Below are positions 26,031 to 34,269 of a stretch of 64,000 nucleotides of DNA, in pieces; within the stretch, counting starts at the first letter, position 1; every line of letters starts with the position of its first letter. Source of the DNA: Variovorax gracilis (GTDB lineage Bacteria; Pseudomonadota; Gammaproteobacteria; Burkholderiales; Burkholderiaceae_C); contig NZ_JASZYF010000005.1 in the NCBI RefSeq assembly GCF_030317115.1, positions 186,001-250,000 on the forward strand. The letters run 5' to 3'. The position numbers were made by a program, and so were the translations under genes. The notes under the pieces are model-generated. The model saw nothing but the letters and a program-made list of their open reading frames with translations, was not told where the DNA came from and made no database searches.

Positions 26031-27107
26031 TTACTGGAATTGGCTCAGGAAACGCAGGTCGCCGTCGAAGAACAGGCGCAGGTCGTTCACGCCGTAACGC
26101 AGCATGGTGAGCCGATCTGGCCCCATGCCGAAGGCGAAGCCGATGTAGCGTTCAGGGTCCAGGCCCATGTTGCGCACCACGTTCGGGTGCACCTGCCCGG
26201 AGCCCGCAACTTCGAGCCAGCGGCCGGCCAATGGGCCGCTCTGGAACTGGATGTCGATTTCGGCGCTGGGTTCGGTAAACGGGAAGAAGCTGGGACGGAA
26301 ACGCAGCACCAGGTCATCGCTCTCGAAGAAGGTCCGGCAGAAGTCGGTGAAGACGACCTTCAGGTCCTTGAAGCTCACGTTCTCGCCGAGCCACAGGCCT
26401 TCGCACTGATGGAACATCGGCGAATGCGTCGCGTCGCTGTCGACGCGGTAGGTGCGGCCGGGCGCGATCACGCGGATCTCGGGCGCCTTGACCGTGCCGG
26501 TGGGGTCTGCCGCCGCGGCTTCAAACTGCGCGGCGTATTTCTTGATGTGCTGATGCGCATAGCGCACCTGCATCGGGCTGGTGTGTGGACGCAGGTTGTA
26601 GGGAATGCCGTCTTCGCCGTCGATGTCGACATAGAAGGTGTCCTGCATCGACCGCGCAGGATGATTCGGCGGATTGTTGAGCGAGGTGAAGCTGTGCCAA
26701 TCGGTCTCAATCTCGGGACCATCGGCCACATCGAAGCCCATGCTCGAGAAGATCGCCTCGATGCGCTCCATCGTGCGGCTCACCGGGTGCAATCCGCCCG
26801 GCACGCGCTGGCGGCCAGGGAGCGTGACGTCGAGCGCTTCGGCCCGCAATTGAACCGCGAGTTCGTCGTCGGCGAGTTGCTGCCGGCGCTCGGTGAGCGC
26901 GGCTTCGATGGCCTGCTTGGCAACGTTGATGGCAGCGCCGCGAGACTTCTTCTCTTCGACACTCAGCGCGGCCATGCCCTTCATCAGTTCCGTGATGCGA
27001 CCAGCCTTGCCGAGAAACTGAGCCTTGGCGTTCTCGAGGTCGGCCGGCGCCGAGGCTGCGGCAAAGGCTGCGCGTGCGGTGTCGACCAGGGAGTCCAACT
27101 CGTTCAT
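26031..27107 (-). CDS. pheS: Phenylalanyl-tRNA synthetase alpha subunit
   Basis: A 358-residue catalytic subunit that charges tRNA-Phe. The N-terminal coiled coil (residues 1-90) is followed by the class II core with motif 2 ([14 protein letters not shown]) and motif 3 ([13 protein letters not shown]). The start ATG 27107 gives the family's usual N-terminus ([15 protein letters not shown]); the open frame extends 46 codons further up but crosses a terminator. A hairpin with T-run lies 50-85 bases before the start. Confidence 0.97.
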   Translation of the reverse strand: MNELDSLVDTARAAFAAASAPADLENAKAQFLGKAGRITELMKGMAALSVEEKKSRGAAINVAKQAIEAALTERRQQLADDELAVQLRAEALDVTLPGRQRVPGGLHPVSRTMERIEAIFSSMGFDVADGPEIETDWHSFTSLNNPPNHPARSMQDTFYVDIDGEDGIPYNLRPHTSPMQVRYAHQHIKKYAAQFEAAAADPTGTVKAPEIRVIAPGRTYRVDSDATHSPMFHQCEGLWLGENVSFKDLKVVFTDFCRTFFESDDLVLRFRPSFFPFTEPSAEIDIQFQSGPLAGRWLEVAGSGQVHPNVVRNMGLDPERYIGFAFGMGPDRLTMLRYGVNDLRLFFDGDLRFLSQFQ

Positions 27108-27153
27108 GGGGAAATTCTTCGAGGTGAAAAGGAAAGCGGGCTGCCGCCGGGAT

Positions 27154-27190
27154 GAAAAAAGGGCTGGAGCCCTTTCAAGCGCCAGCCCTT
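27154..27190 (-). terminator. Terminator or attenuator between rplT and pheS
   Basis: Two alternative stems share one arm: 27159-27167 with 27182-27190 (9 bp, AAGGGCTGG/CCAGCCCTT), or 27158-27164 with 27169-27175 (7 bp). On the minus strand the shared arm runs into TTTTTTC. It may end most rpmI-rplT transcripts and set pheST expression. A 12-codon ORF precedes it but has no Phe codons. Confidence 0.7.
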
Positions 27191-27241
27191 GTGCCGTGGG
27201 CGCAGGCAACCATCCGGAGGACGGCAACCTGCTGTGCAGAA

Positions 27242-27601
27242 TCAAGCAGCCAGCTTGGCCTTGACCTGCTCCACGATGCCGGCAAAAGCGGCCTTGTCGT
27301 GCACGGCGATATCGGCGAGGACCTTGCGGTCGATTTCGATACCGGCCTTGCGGATGCCGTTGGCGAACTGGCTGTAGGTCAGGCCCAGTTCACGCGAGGC
27401 GGCGTTGATACGCGCAATCCACAGTTGGCGGAACACGCGCTTCTTGGTACGGCGGTCACGGTAGGCGTATTGGCCTGCCTTCATCACCGCCTGCTTGGCG
27501 ATGCGGAAGACATTGCCGCGACGACCGCGGAAACCCTTGGCGAGTGCGAGAACCTTCTTGTGGCGGGCGCGAGCCGTTACACCACGTTTGACGCGAGGCA
27601 T
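27242..27601 (-). CDS. rplT: 50S ribosomal protein L20
   Basis: A 119-residue protein of the large ribosomal subunit, standard length. It begins [23 protein letters not shown], the conserved basic N-terminal extension that reaches into 23S rRNA, and has [16 protein letters not shown]. It follows rpmI after 24 bases. In E. coli L20 represses its own operon by binding the mRNA; no such site was analysed here. Confidence 0.98.
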   Translation of the reverse strand: MPRVKRGVTARARHKKVLALAKGFRGRRGNVFRIAKQAVMKAGQYAYRDRRTKKRVFRQLWIARINAASRELGLTYSQFANGIRKAGIEIDRKVLADIAVHDKAAFAGIVEQVKAKLAA

Positions 27602-27625
27602 GTGTGTACTCCTTGTTCGTCTGGG

Positions 27626-27829
27626 TTAGATGCCGCTACCGGGCAACATGGCAGCCATCGAAACCATGTTGGTCTCGTGCACTGCCGTTGCACCACGCAG
27701 GTGACGCTTGTTCTTGGTGGTCTTCTTCGTCAGGATGTGACGCTTGAAGGCTTGACCGCGCTTGACGGTGCCACCGGGACGAACGCGGAAACGCTTTTTC
27801 GCGCTGCTCTTGGTCTTCATTTTGGGCAT
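27626..27829 (-). CDS. rpmI: 50S ribosomal protein L35
   Basis: A 67-residue basic ribosomal protein, starts [15 protein letters not shown], typical L35. ATG 27829 is preceded by AAAGGAGC. It lies between infC and rplT. The 141 bases upstream to infC contain no gene; a weak GCGTGCAC/GTGCGCGC hairpin is the only structure noted. Confidence 0.98.
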   Translation of the reverse strand: MPKMKTKSSAKKRFRVRPGGTVKRGQAFKRHILTKKTTKNKRHLRGATAVHETNMVSMAAMLPGSGI

Positions 27830-27970
27830 GTGAATGCTCCTTTAGTTTGTGCTCGTGAGGCGCCGCGGATGCTCCACGGACTTGTTGGCCCCGAGACACT
27901 TCTTTATCCCGCCCTTGCGTGCACCATGAAGTGCGCGCAGGAGCGAAATCCCTTCAAAACTCTCGACGAC

Positions 27971-28573
27971 TTACGCTGCCGCCGGCGCTGCCGAGGCTTC
28001 TGCCGCCGGCTTTGCAGCTCCGCCCGCCTTCTTGCGGCCTGGAGCGATCATCATGATCATCTGGCGGCCTTCCAGCTTCGGGAACTGCTCGACGATGATC
28101 AGGTCGCCAAGCTCGTCGCGAATACGCTGCAGCAAGGCCAGACCCAGTTCCTGGTGCGTGATTTCGCGACCGCGGAAGCGGAGCGTGATCTTGCACTTGT
28201 CGCCCTCTTCCAAGAAACGCCGGATGTTGCGCATCTTGATGTTGTAGTCACCGTCGTCGGTGCCCGGGCGGAACTTGATTTCCTTGACTTCGATGACCTT
28301 CTGCTTCGATTTCGCTTCGGCCGCCTTCTTCTGCTCGTGGTACTTGAACTTGCCGTACTCGATCAGGCGGCAGACCGGCGGATTGGCCGCCGCGACAACT
28401 TCCACCAGATCCACGTCTTGTTCACCAGCCAGACGCAAGGCCTCGGCAAGACTCACTACACCCAAAGGCTCGTTATCGGGCCCGATCAGGCGGACTTCCG
28501 GGGCCATGATTTCCCGGTTCAGGCGGTGTTGGCGTTCCTCGCGGTGGCGGCGGTCGCGAAATGCAGTAGCGAT
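27971..28573 (-). CDS. infC: Translation initiation factor IF-3 (non-AUG start)
   Basis: A 200-residue factor that guards start-codon choice on the 30S subunit. The first ATG in frame (28507) would cut off 22 conserved residues. Upstream of it the frame continues through [18 protein letters not shown], typical of the IF-3 N-terminus, back to ATC at 28573, which stands after GAAGGA at proper distance. No ATG, GTG or TTG is available there. A rare start codon is expected, since infC uses AUU in E. coli to allow self-control by IF-3. N- and C-domains (about 20-95, 105-185) are intact. Confidence 0.93.
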   Translation of the reverse strand: MATAFRDRRHREERQHRLNREIMAPEVRLIGPDNEPLGVVSLAEALRLAGEQDVDLVEVVAAANPPVCRLIEYGKFKYHEQKKAAEAKSKQKVIEVKEIKFRPGTDDGDYNIKMRNIRRFLEEGDKCKITLRFRGREITHQELGLALLQRIRDELGDLIIVEQFPKLEGRQMIMMIAPGRKKAGGAAKPAAEASAAPAAA

Positions 28574-28662
28574 GGTCAGGATCCTTCAAACAATTTGCTA
28601 CAAAAACTGTAGCTAACACCGTAGAGTCCACGCCCACAAGCAGCCTGATCGACAAATCGGCC

Positions 28663-28678
28663 TTTGAACTTGTTCAAA
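28663..28678. repeat. Palindrome between thrS and infC
   Basis: Perfect 16-base palindrome TTTGAACTTGTTCAAA, two bases past the thrS stop codon. The stem is AT-rich and no T-run follows, so a protein-binding site is as likely as a terminator. It lies about 90 bases before the infC start. Confidence 0.4.
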
Positions 28679-28679
28679 T

Positions 28680-30587
28680 TCAAAGCTTGTGTTGGATGTC
28701 GTGGGCGACCTTTTGAGAGAACGCCTCCACCGACATGGAACCGAGGTCAAGATTGCCTCGGGCGCGCACTGCGACGGCACCGGCTTCCCTCTCCTTGTCA
28801 CCTACAACCAGGATGTAGGGAAGCTTTTGCAACGAATGCTTCCGTATTTTATACGTAATCTTTTCGTTGTGCAGATCGAGCGAGACTCTAAGCCCTTGAT
28901 TCTGCAGCGTTTTGGCAACCTGGGCCGCGTAGTCGGCCTGGCCTTCGCTGATATTCAGCACCACCACCTGCACGGGCGCGAGCCACGCGGGCAGCGCACC
29001 TGCATGGTGCTCGATCAGCATGCCGATGAATCGCTCGAGGCTGCCGACGATCGCGCGGTGGAGCATGACCGGGTAGGACCGCCCGCTCGTTTCCGTCACG
29101 TACTCGCCGCCGAGGCGTTCGGCCGTGTTGAAGTCGACCTGCATCGTGCCGCACTGCCACTGGCGGCCGATCGCGTCCTTCAGCGTGTACTCGATCTTCG
29201 GGCCGTAGAAGGCGCCCTCGCCCGGCGAAATGACGAAGTCCACGCCGGAACGGCGCAGCGCTTCCATGACCGCGAATTCGGCCTTGTCCCACAATTCGTC
29301 GGACCCGACCCGGTTGTCCGGCCGCGTGGCCACCTTGTAGAGGATGTCCGTGAAGCCGAAGTCGGCGTAGACCTTTTGCAGTTGCGCCGTGTACGCGACG
29401 CATTCCTCGAGGATCTGGTCCTCGGTACAGAAGACGTGGCCGTCATCCTGCGTAAAGCCGCGCACGCGCATGATGCCGTGCAACGCGCCACTGGGCTCGT
29501 TGCGGTGGCACTGCCCGAACTCGCCATAGCGCAGGGGCAGGTCGCGGTAGCTGCGCAGATCCGACTTGAAGATCAGCACGTGGCCGGGACAGTTCATCGG
29601 CTTGAGGGCGTATTCGCGCTTCTCCGACTCCGTCGTGAACATGTTTTCGCGGTAGTTCTGCCAGTGGCCTGTCTTCTCCCACAGGCTCTTGTCCAGGATC
29701 TGCGGACCCTTGACCTCCTGGTAGCCCGTGTCGCGATAGACGCGGCGCATGTACTGCTCGACCTGCTGCCAGATCGCCCAGCCCTTGGGATGCCAGAACA
29801 CCACGCCCGGTGCGGCCTCGTCGATGTGGAACAGGTCGAGTTCCTTGCCAAGCCGTCGGTGATCGCGCTTCTCGGCCTCCTCGATGCGGCGGATGTAGTC
29901 GTCCAGTTGTTTCTTGTCGGCCCACGCCGTGCCGTAGATGCGCTGCAGTTGCTCGTTCTTGGCGTCACCGCGCCAGTAGGCGCCGGCCAGCTTCGTGAGT
30001 TTGAAAACCTTGAGGAAACGCGTGTTGGGCACGTGCGGCCCGCGGCACATGTCCACGTACTCCTGGTGGTAGTACAGGCCCATGGCCTTCTCGTCGGGCA
30101 TGTCCTCCACGAGGCGCAGCTTGTAGTCCTCGCCGCGGGACTTGAACACGCTGATGACTTCGTCGCGCGGCGTCATCTTCTTGATCACGTCGTAGTCCTG
30201 CGCGATCAGTTCGCGCATGCGCGCCTCGATGGCCGCCATGTCCTCTGGCGTGAAGGGGCGCTCGTACGAGATGTCGTAATAGAAGCCCTCGTCGATCACG
30301 GGGCCGATCACCATCTTGGCCGTCGGGTAGAGCTGCTTCACCGCATGCCCCACCAGGTGGGCGGTGGAATGGCGAATGATCTCCAGCCCCTCGTCATCCT
30401 TCGGCGTGATGATCTGCAGCTTCGCGTCGTGGTCTATCACGTCGCCGGCATCGACCAGCCGGCCATCGACCTTGCCGGCGACGGTCATCTTCGCCAGGCC
30501 AGGGCCGATGGACTTGGCGACATCGGCCACCGAAACCGGGCCGGGAAACTCGCGGCGCGAGTTGTCGGGAAGAGTGATCTGGATCAT
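28680..30587 (-). CDS. thrS: Threonyl-tRNA synthetase
   Basis: A 635-residue class II synthetase. Domains: TGS (1-60), editing domain with [11 protein letters not shown] (HxxxH) near residue 75 and a later conserved Cys/His pair, catalytic core (about 240-530, motif 2 '[15 protein letters not shown]'), and C-terminal anticodon-binding domain. The start ATG 30587 gives MIQITLPD, as in homologues, with GAGG upstream. It heads the translation cluster. The 216-base region before it contains a possible leader peptide and a terminator. Confidence 0.97.
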   Translation of the reverse strand: MIQITLPDNSRREFPGPVSVADVAKSIGPGLAKMTVAGKVDGRLVDAGDVIDHDAKLQIITPKDDEGLEIIRHSTAHLVGHAVKQLYPTAKMVIGPVIDEGFYYDISYERPFTPEDMAAIEARMRELIAQDYDVIKKMTPRDEVISVFKSRGEDYKLRLVEDMPDEKAMGLYYHQEYVDMCRGPHVPNTRFLKVFKLTKLAGAYWRGDAKNEQLQRIYGTAWADKKQLDDYIRRIEEAEKRDHRRLGKELDLFHIDEAAPGVVFWHPKGWAIWQQVEQYMRRVYRDTGYQEVKGPQILDKSLWEKTGHWQNYRENMFTTESEKREYALKPMNCPGHVLIFKSDLRSYRDLPLRYGEFGQCHRNEPSGALHGIMRVRGFTQDDGHVFCTEDQILEECVAYTAQLQKVYADFGFTDILYKVATRPDNRVGSDELWDKAEFAVMEALRRSGVDFVISPGEGAFYGPKIEYTLKDAIGRQWQCGTMQVDFNTAERLGGEYVTETSGRSYPVMLHRAIVGSLERFIGMLIEHHAGALPAWLAPVQVVVLNISEGQADYAAQVAKTLQNQGLRVSLDLHNEKITYKIRKHSLQKLPYILVVGDKEREAGAVAVRARGNLDLGSMSVEAFSQKVAHDIQHKL

Positions 30588-30606
30588 GAAAAAACCTCGA
30601 CGAGAA

Positions 30607-30637
30607 AACAAAAAAGCGCGGTCTGTTGCCGCGCTTT
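30607..30637 (-). terminator. Intrinsic terminator in the thrS leader
   Basis: Stem AAAGCGCGG/CCGCGCTTT (30629-30637 with 30613-30621 on the minus strand) with a 7-base loop, followed by TTTTTTG. It ends only about 20 bases before the thrS start codon, after the upstream ORF at 30676-30738. Its first arm (GCGCGGC) is also exactly complementary to GCCGCGC placed right after the leader stop codon, so terminator and antiterminator forms exclude each other. Confidence 0.8.
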
Positions 30638-30675
30638 GCTTTGGTTCGTGTGCTGAAGATTCCAGCGTGCGCGGC

Positions 30676-30738
30676 CTACCGGCCTTTTCCTTCGGGGAAA
30701 AGACCGCTGAATCCTTGCGGCGTAGTTCGCGGTGTCAT
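30676..30738 (-). CDS. Candidate thrS leader peptide
   Basis: A 20-codon [23 protein letters not shown], with Thr at codons 2, 5 and 6, preceded by AGAAAGG. Its stop TAG is directly followed by GCCGCGC, which can pair with the terminator's first arm. This is the layout of ribosome-controlled attenuation: stalling at Thr codons would free the antiterminator; finishing would cover it. Seen directly: ORF, complementarity, terminator. Inferred: translation and regulation. Too short for standard gene callers. Confidence 0.5.
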   Translation of the reverse strand: MTPRTTPQGFSGLFPEGKGR

Positions 30739-30803
30739 AACCAAAGTGCCTTTCTCGCCCTTGTTGCTGCTGAGTCGGAACTGGCGATTCTATCCGCTGC
30801 GGC

Positions 30804-31115
30804 TCAGGACGCGGGCGCAGCGTTCTTGAGGCCCAACACCTCAATCGGCTCGATGGCCGGCGGCTTGGCAAACAGGTCCGGCGCCTTCGCCATGAGGGCC
30901 TGCGCGATCGGGCCGGTGAGATGGGCCTGGCGGCCCGCTTCATCCTCGAACGCATCGAAGATTCCGAAGGTGCTGGGCGACAGGCGCAGGGCGAACCAGA
31001 TTGGCGTGGTTTTTTCGTCGCGCGCCATCTCAAGGCCCGCTTTGAGGAACTGCTGGACTTCGGCTTCCTTGCCCGGCCTGGCTTCGAGGCGAGCGAACAA
31101 TGCGTACTTGATCAT
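30804..31115 (-). CDS. Antibiotic biosynthesis monooxygenase (ABM) domain protein
   Basis: A 103-residue ferredoxin-like protein of the ABM/quinol monooxygenase family. The family pattern is seen in YALFARLEARPGKEAEVQQFL and FGIFDAFEDEAGRQAHL. Family members oxidise quinols or degrade haem; the exact reaction is open. GGAG precedes ATG 31115. It faces a GlxA-type regulator across 112 bases, a hint that the regulator controls it. It ends 216 bases before thrS. Confidence 0.85.
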   Translation of the reverse strand: MIKYALFARLEARPGKEAEVQQFLKAGLEMARDEKTTPIWFALRLSPSTFGIFDAFEDEAGRQAHLTGPIAQALMAKAPDLFAKPPAIEPIEVLGLKNAAPAS

Positions 31116-31227
31116 GAGAGTCTCCGGTGAACACGGTGCGCGAAATTGCGCTGACCAGAACTGACTCTATGCCCCGCTCTCGAATCGACCTATTGGCATT
31201 TTTGACATCTTTGTTATCGTTATTGCC

Positions 31228-32190
31228 ATGAAGGTCAGCATCCTCGCGCTCGATGGCGTATTCGACACCGGTCTTGCCACCGTGCAGGACGTGTTCAGCA
31301 CGGCCAACGAACTGGCCGGCATGCTGGATCTCGACGTGGCCCGGTTCGACGTATCCGTCGTCGGCATGCGGAGGAAGGTGCATACCTCCCAGGGGCTTCG
31401 GGTTCCCGTCGTCTCGGCCGATGAAGGCGGCGCAGCGGACTGGATGGTCGTGCCCGCCATCGGAGACAAGATGCCGGATGCGTTGCAGACCGCACTGAAA
31501 AGACGCGACGTGGCGGATGCCGCCCAAGCTCTGCGACAGCACGCGAGCCGGGGAGGCAGGGTCGCGGCGGCCTGCATAGGCACCTTCGTGCTCGCCGAAT
31601 CCGCCCTGCTCGACGACCAGAAAGCGACCACCACCTGGTGGCTGGCCTCTCTTTTTCGCCAGCGCTACCCGGAGGTACGGCTTGACGAGTCGCGCATGCT
31701 GGTCAGTTCAGGAGCCTTCGTCACGGCCGGAGCCGCGTTGAGCCATATCGACATGGCCCTGCTCCTGGTGCGCCAGGCCAGTCCGGAACTCGCTGCCCTC
31801 GTGGCGAAATACCTGATCGTCGATTCGAGGCCTTCGCAGTCCGCCTACGTGATCACGGACCATCTGAGCCATTCCGACCCGACCGTCGAGCGCTTCGAAC
31901 GTTGGGCACGCGGTCGGCTCACAGATGGTTTCTCGCTGGACGAGGCCGCCGCGGCAGCAGGCACGAGCAAGCGCACCCTGGCGCGGCGCATGCACCAAGT
32001 CCTGGGCAAGAGTCCGTTGTCGTACTTTCAGGATCTGAGGGTCGAGCGGGCTGTCCACATGCTCAAGACCAGCGACAGGAGCCTCGAGCAGATCGCCGAA
32101 CTGGTCGGCTATGCAGATGGCGTCACGCTGCGCTCACTACTGCGCCAGCGCATCGGCCGCAGCGTGCGCGATTTGCGAGCGAGCACCTGA
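31228..32190 (+). CDS. GlxA-type transcriptional regulator (DJ-1/PfpI plus AraC)
   Basis: A 320-residue regulator. Residues 1-185 form a DJ-1/PfpI-like amidotransferase domain with the nucleophile elbow AACIGTFVLAESALL, and residues 215-315 carry two AraC helix-turn-helix motifs (DEAAAAAGTSKRTLARRMHQVLGKSPLSYFQDLR and IAELVGYADGVTLRSLLRQRIG). Related proteins control choline, carnitine or amino-acid catabolism. Divergent from the ABM gene. Shares a terminator region with the convergent aceA. Confidence 0.92.
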   Translation: MKVSILALDGVFDTGLATVQDVFSTANELAGMLDLDVARFDVSVVGMRRKVHTSQGLRVPVVSADEGGAADWMVVPAIGDKMPDALQTALKRRDVADAAQALRQHASRGGRVAAACIGTFVLAESALLDDQKATTTWWLASLFRQRYPEVRLDESRMLVSSGAFVTAGAALSHIDMALLLVRQASPELAALVAKYLIVDSRPSQSAYVITDHLSHSDPTVERFERWARGRLTDGFSLDEAAAAAGTSKRTLARRMHQVLGKSPLSYFQDLRVERAVHMLKTSDRSLEQIAELVGYADGVTLRSLLRQRIGRSVRDLRAST

Positions 32191-32206
32191 TCGGAGCGGC
32201 AACAAG

Positions 32207-32230
32207 AAAAAAAGCGCCCTCGCGGGCGCT
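32207..32230 (-). terminator. Terminator of aceA (possibly bidirectional)
   Basis: Stem AGCGCCC-TCGC-GGGCGCT (32213-32219 with 32224-32230). On the minus strand it runs into TTTTTTT; on the plus strand only CTTTG follows, so it serves aceA mainly. A second perfect hairpin CATGCCGGC-AA-GCCGGCATG lies at 32242-32261, between it and the aceA stop. Confidence 0.82.
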
Positions 32231-32267
32231 CTTTGATCTCTCATGCCGGCAAGCCGGCATGCGGAAA

Positions 32268-33587
32268 TCAGTGGAACTGCTCTTCTTCCGTCGAGCCGGT
32301 GAGGGCCGTCACGCTCGACTTGCCCCCCTGGATCACGGTGGTCACTTCGTCGAAGTAGCCGGTGCCGACTTCCTGCTGGTGCGACACGAAGGTGTAGCCG
32401 CGATCGCGCGCAGCGAATTCGGGCTCCTGGACCTTCTCGACGTATGCCGACATGCCGCGGGCCACGTAGTCCTGGGCCAGGTCGAACATGTTGAACCACA
32501 TCGAATGGATGCCGGCCAGCGTGATGAACTGGTACTTGTAGCCCATCGCGCCCAGCTCGCGCTGGAACTTGGCGATGGTTGCGTCATCAAGGTTCTTCTT
32601 CCAGTTGAAGGACGGCGAGCAGTTGTAAGCCAGCATCTTGCCGGGGTGAACCTTGTGTACGGCCTCGGCGAACTTGCGGGCGAATTCCAGGTCGGGCGTG
32701 CCGGTCTCGCACCACACCAGGTCGGCGTAGTGGGCGTAGGCGATGGCGCGCGAGATGGCCTGGTCGATGCCCTTCTTGGTCTTGTAGAAGCCTTCGGCCG
32801 TGCGTTCGCCGGTCAGGAAGGGCTTGTCGTTCTCGTCGTAGTCGCTGGTCAGCAGGTCGGCAGCTTCGGCATCGGTGCGAGCGATGACGAGCGTCGGCGT
32901 GCCGCAGACGTCGGCAGCCATGCGGGCGGCAATCAGCTTCTGCACCGCTTCGGTGGTCGGGACCAGCACCTTGCCACCCATGTGGCCGCACTTCTTGACC
33001 GAGGCGAGTTGGTCTTCGAAGTGCACGCCGCCGGCGCCGGCGCGGATCATGGCCTTCATCAACTCGAAGCCGTTGAGCACACCGCCGAAGCCTGCTTCAG
33101 CGTCGGCCACGATCGGAGCGAAGTAGTCGACGTAGCCCTCGTCGCCAGGGTTCGTGCCCTTGGACCACTGGATCTCGTCCGCGCGGCGGAAGGTATTGTT
33201 GATGCGCTCGACCACGGTCGGCACGGAGTCGACCGGGTACAGCGACTGGTCGGGGTACATCGAGGCGTAGCTGTTGTTGTCGGCGGCAACTTGCCAGCCC
33301 GACAGGTAGATCGCCTTGACGCCGGCCTTGACCTGCTGCATGGCTTGGCCGCCGGTCAGGGCGCCGAGGCAGTTGACGTAGGGCTCGTTGTTCACGAGGT
33401 CCCAGAGCTTCTCGGCACCGCGACGGGCGAGCGTGTGCTCGATCGGGAAGGAGCCGCGCAGGCGCACGACGTCGGCCGCGCTGTAGCCGCGCTTGATGCC
33501 CTTCCAGCGAGGATTGGTCGCCCATTCCTTTTCGAGGGCGGCAATCTGTTGTTCGCGGCTCAGTTGTTCTGTGATGGTCTGGGGCAT
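32268..33587 (-). CDS. aceA: Isocitrate lyase
   Basis: A 439-residue enzyme of the glyoxylate shunt that splits isocitrate to succinate and glyoxylate, needed for growth on acetate, fatty acids or stored PHB. The catalytic motif KKCGH is present ([11 protein letters not shown]), with WQVAADNN and the C-terminal 'EEQFH'. ATG 33587 with GGAG at good distance is preferred over the GTG two codons upstream. It is monocistronic, with its own terminator and a 247-base regulatory region upstream that contains two inverted repeats. Confidence 0.97.
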   Translation of the reverse strand: MPQTITEQLSREQQIAALEKEWATNPRWKGIKRGYSAADVVRLRGSFPIEHTLARRGAEKLWDLVNNEPYVNCLGALTGGQAMQQVKAGVKAIYLSGWQVAADNNSYASMYPDQSLYPVDSVPTVVERINNTFRRADEIQWSKGTNPGDEGYVDYFAPIVADAEAGFGGVLNGFELMKAMIRAGAGGVHFEDQLASVKKCGHMGGKVLVPTTEAVQKLIAARMAADVCGTPTLVIARTDAEAADLLTSDYDENDKPFLTGERTAEGFYKTKKGIDQAISRAIAYAHYADLVWCETGTPDLEFARKFAEAVHKVHPGKMLAYNCSPSFNWKKNLDDATIAKFQRELGAMGYKYQFITLAGIHSMWFNMFDLAQDYVARGMSAYVEKVQEPEFAARDRGYTFVSHQQEVGTGYFDEVTTVIQGGKSSVTALTGSTEEEQFH

Positions 33588-33662
33588 GGTCACTCCGAGG
33601 GTTGATTGAAAGGTGGGCGCTGTCGCGTCGTGGGAGTAACTGTAAGGCAGCGTCGCGACTCT

Positions 33663-33682
33663 TATGTCTTATAGAAGACATA
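33663..33682. promoter_or_regulatory. Candidate operator in the aceA promoter
   Basis: Inverted repeat TATGTCTTATAGAAGACATA with perfect 8-bp arms, 76-95 bases before the aceA start. On the minus strand it overlaps a possible promoter (TTGCTC, 18 bases, TATAAG), so bound protein would block transcription. Dyads of this shape are typical of GntR-type regulators; which regulator binds is not known. Confidence 0.6.
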
Positions 33683-33716
33683 TTTTTGCTTGAGCAAAAT
33701 CAACGGGTTACAACAC

Positions 33717-33757
33717 TTTTTCTCAATGCGAAATAAATTTTCTTGTATTGAGAAAAA
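33717..33757. repeat. AT-rich inverted repeat upstream of aceA
   Basis: Perfect 11-bp arms TTTTTCTCAAT and ATTGAGAAAAA, 19 bases apart, in a locally AT-rich stretch. It lies between the gamma-glutamylcyclotransferase stop and the aceA promoter. It could be a weak terminator for the former or an upstream regulatory site for the latter. Confidence 0.5.
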
Positions 33758-33834
33758 ATATTGCGGCGCAGCACTCGCGAATTTCGTAATGCGCAATAGC
33801 CTTTTCGTGCGTGAAAATCGCGGCCGGCCGATCG

Positions 33835-34239
33835 TCAACGCGCGCCCAGCCAGTCGCCGCCCGAGATGACGCTGCGACCACGGACGCGATCAGGGTGGAT
33901 TTCATAGACAAGGCAAGCCAGCCGTTCGCCGCCTGCGTCCGATTCGACCAGCACTTCCCGCTTGATGTACTCGCCCGAGTCGTCCGGCTTGACCTCTTCC
34001 AACTCATCGAGCTGCTTCTCGAGCTCAGGCGCAATGCGGTAGATCTCGCCGAACACCTCGCTAGGTCCGCCCAGCACCGCTCCGGGGTAGGCGCCCAGAT
34101 CGTACAGAGTGCCGGCGATGCGCGCGTCGGCCACGTGCTCCGGCTTCGGATGGAACCGAGCGATGTCGTTGCGGCCGCCGCGGCGCAGCGTGCCGTAAAC
34201 AAACACATAGCGAGACGTGGCGGCGTATTGGGGCATCAT
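33835..34239 (-). CDS. Gamma-glutamylcyclotransferase-like protein (AIG2 family)
   Basis: A 134-residue protein of the GGCT fold. The substrate loop YGTLRRGGRN (residues 14-23) and the acidic region LDELEEVKPDDSGEY with the probable catalytic Glu are present. Family members form 5-oxoproline from gamma-glutamyl compounds, but many bacterial ones are uncharacterised. Start at ATG 34239 (a second ATG follows). Divergent from the EamA gene across about 30 bases. Confidence 0.85.
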   Translation of the reverse strand: MMPQYAATSRYVFVYGTLRRGGRNDIARFHPKPEHVADARIAGTLYDLGAYPGAVLGGPSEVFGEIYRIAPELEKQLDELEEVKPDDSGEYIKREVLVESDAGGERLACLVYEIHPDRVRGRSVISGGDWLGAR

Positions 34240-34269
34240 CGAAACAGTCCTCTCAACGCTCCCAGTCTA

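Noticed and set aside
24224..26110. 628-codon plus-strand frame opposite pheT
   Set aside because: Shadow of pheT caused by GC-rich third positions; composition (Arg, His, Asp rich) is typical of antisense frames.
28689..30656. 655-codon plus-strand frame opposite thrS
   Set aside because: Shadow of thrS; no conserved motif, no start signal, and thrS is certain.
30588..30803. T-box riboswitch for thrS
   Set aside because: No T-box consensus or specifier loop is seen, and T-boxes are not expected in beta-proteobacteria; the leader-peptide model fits better.
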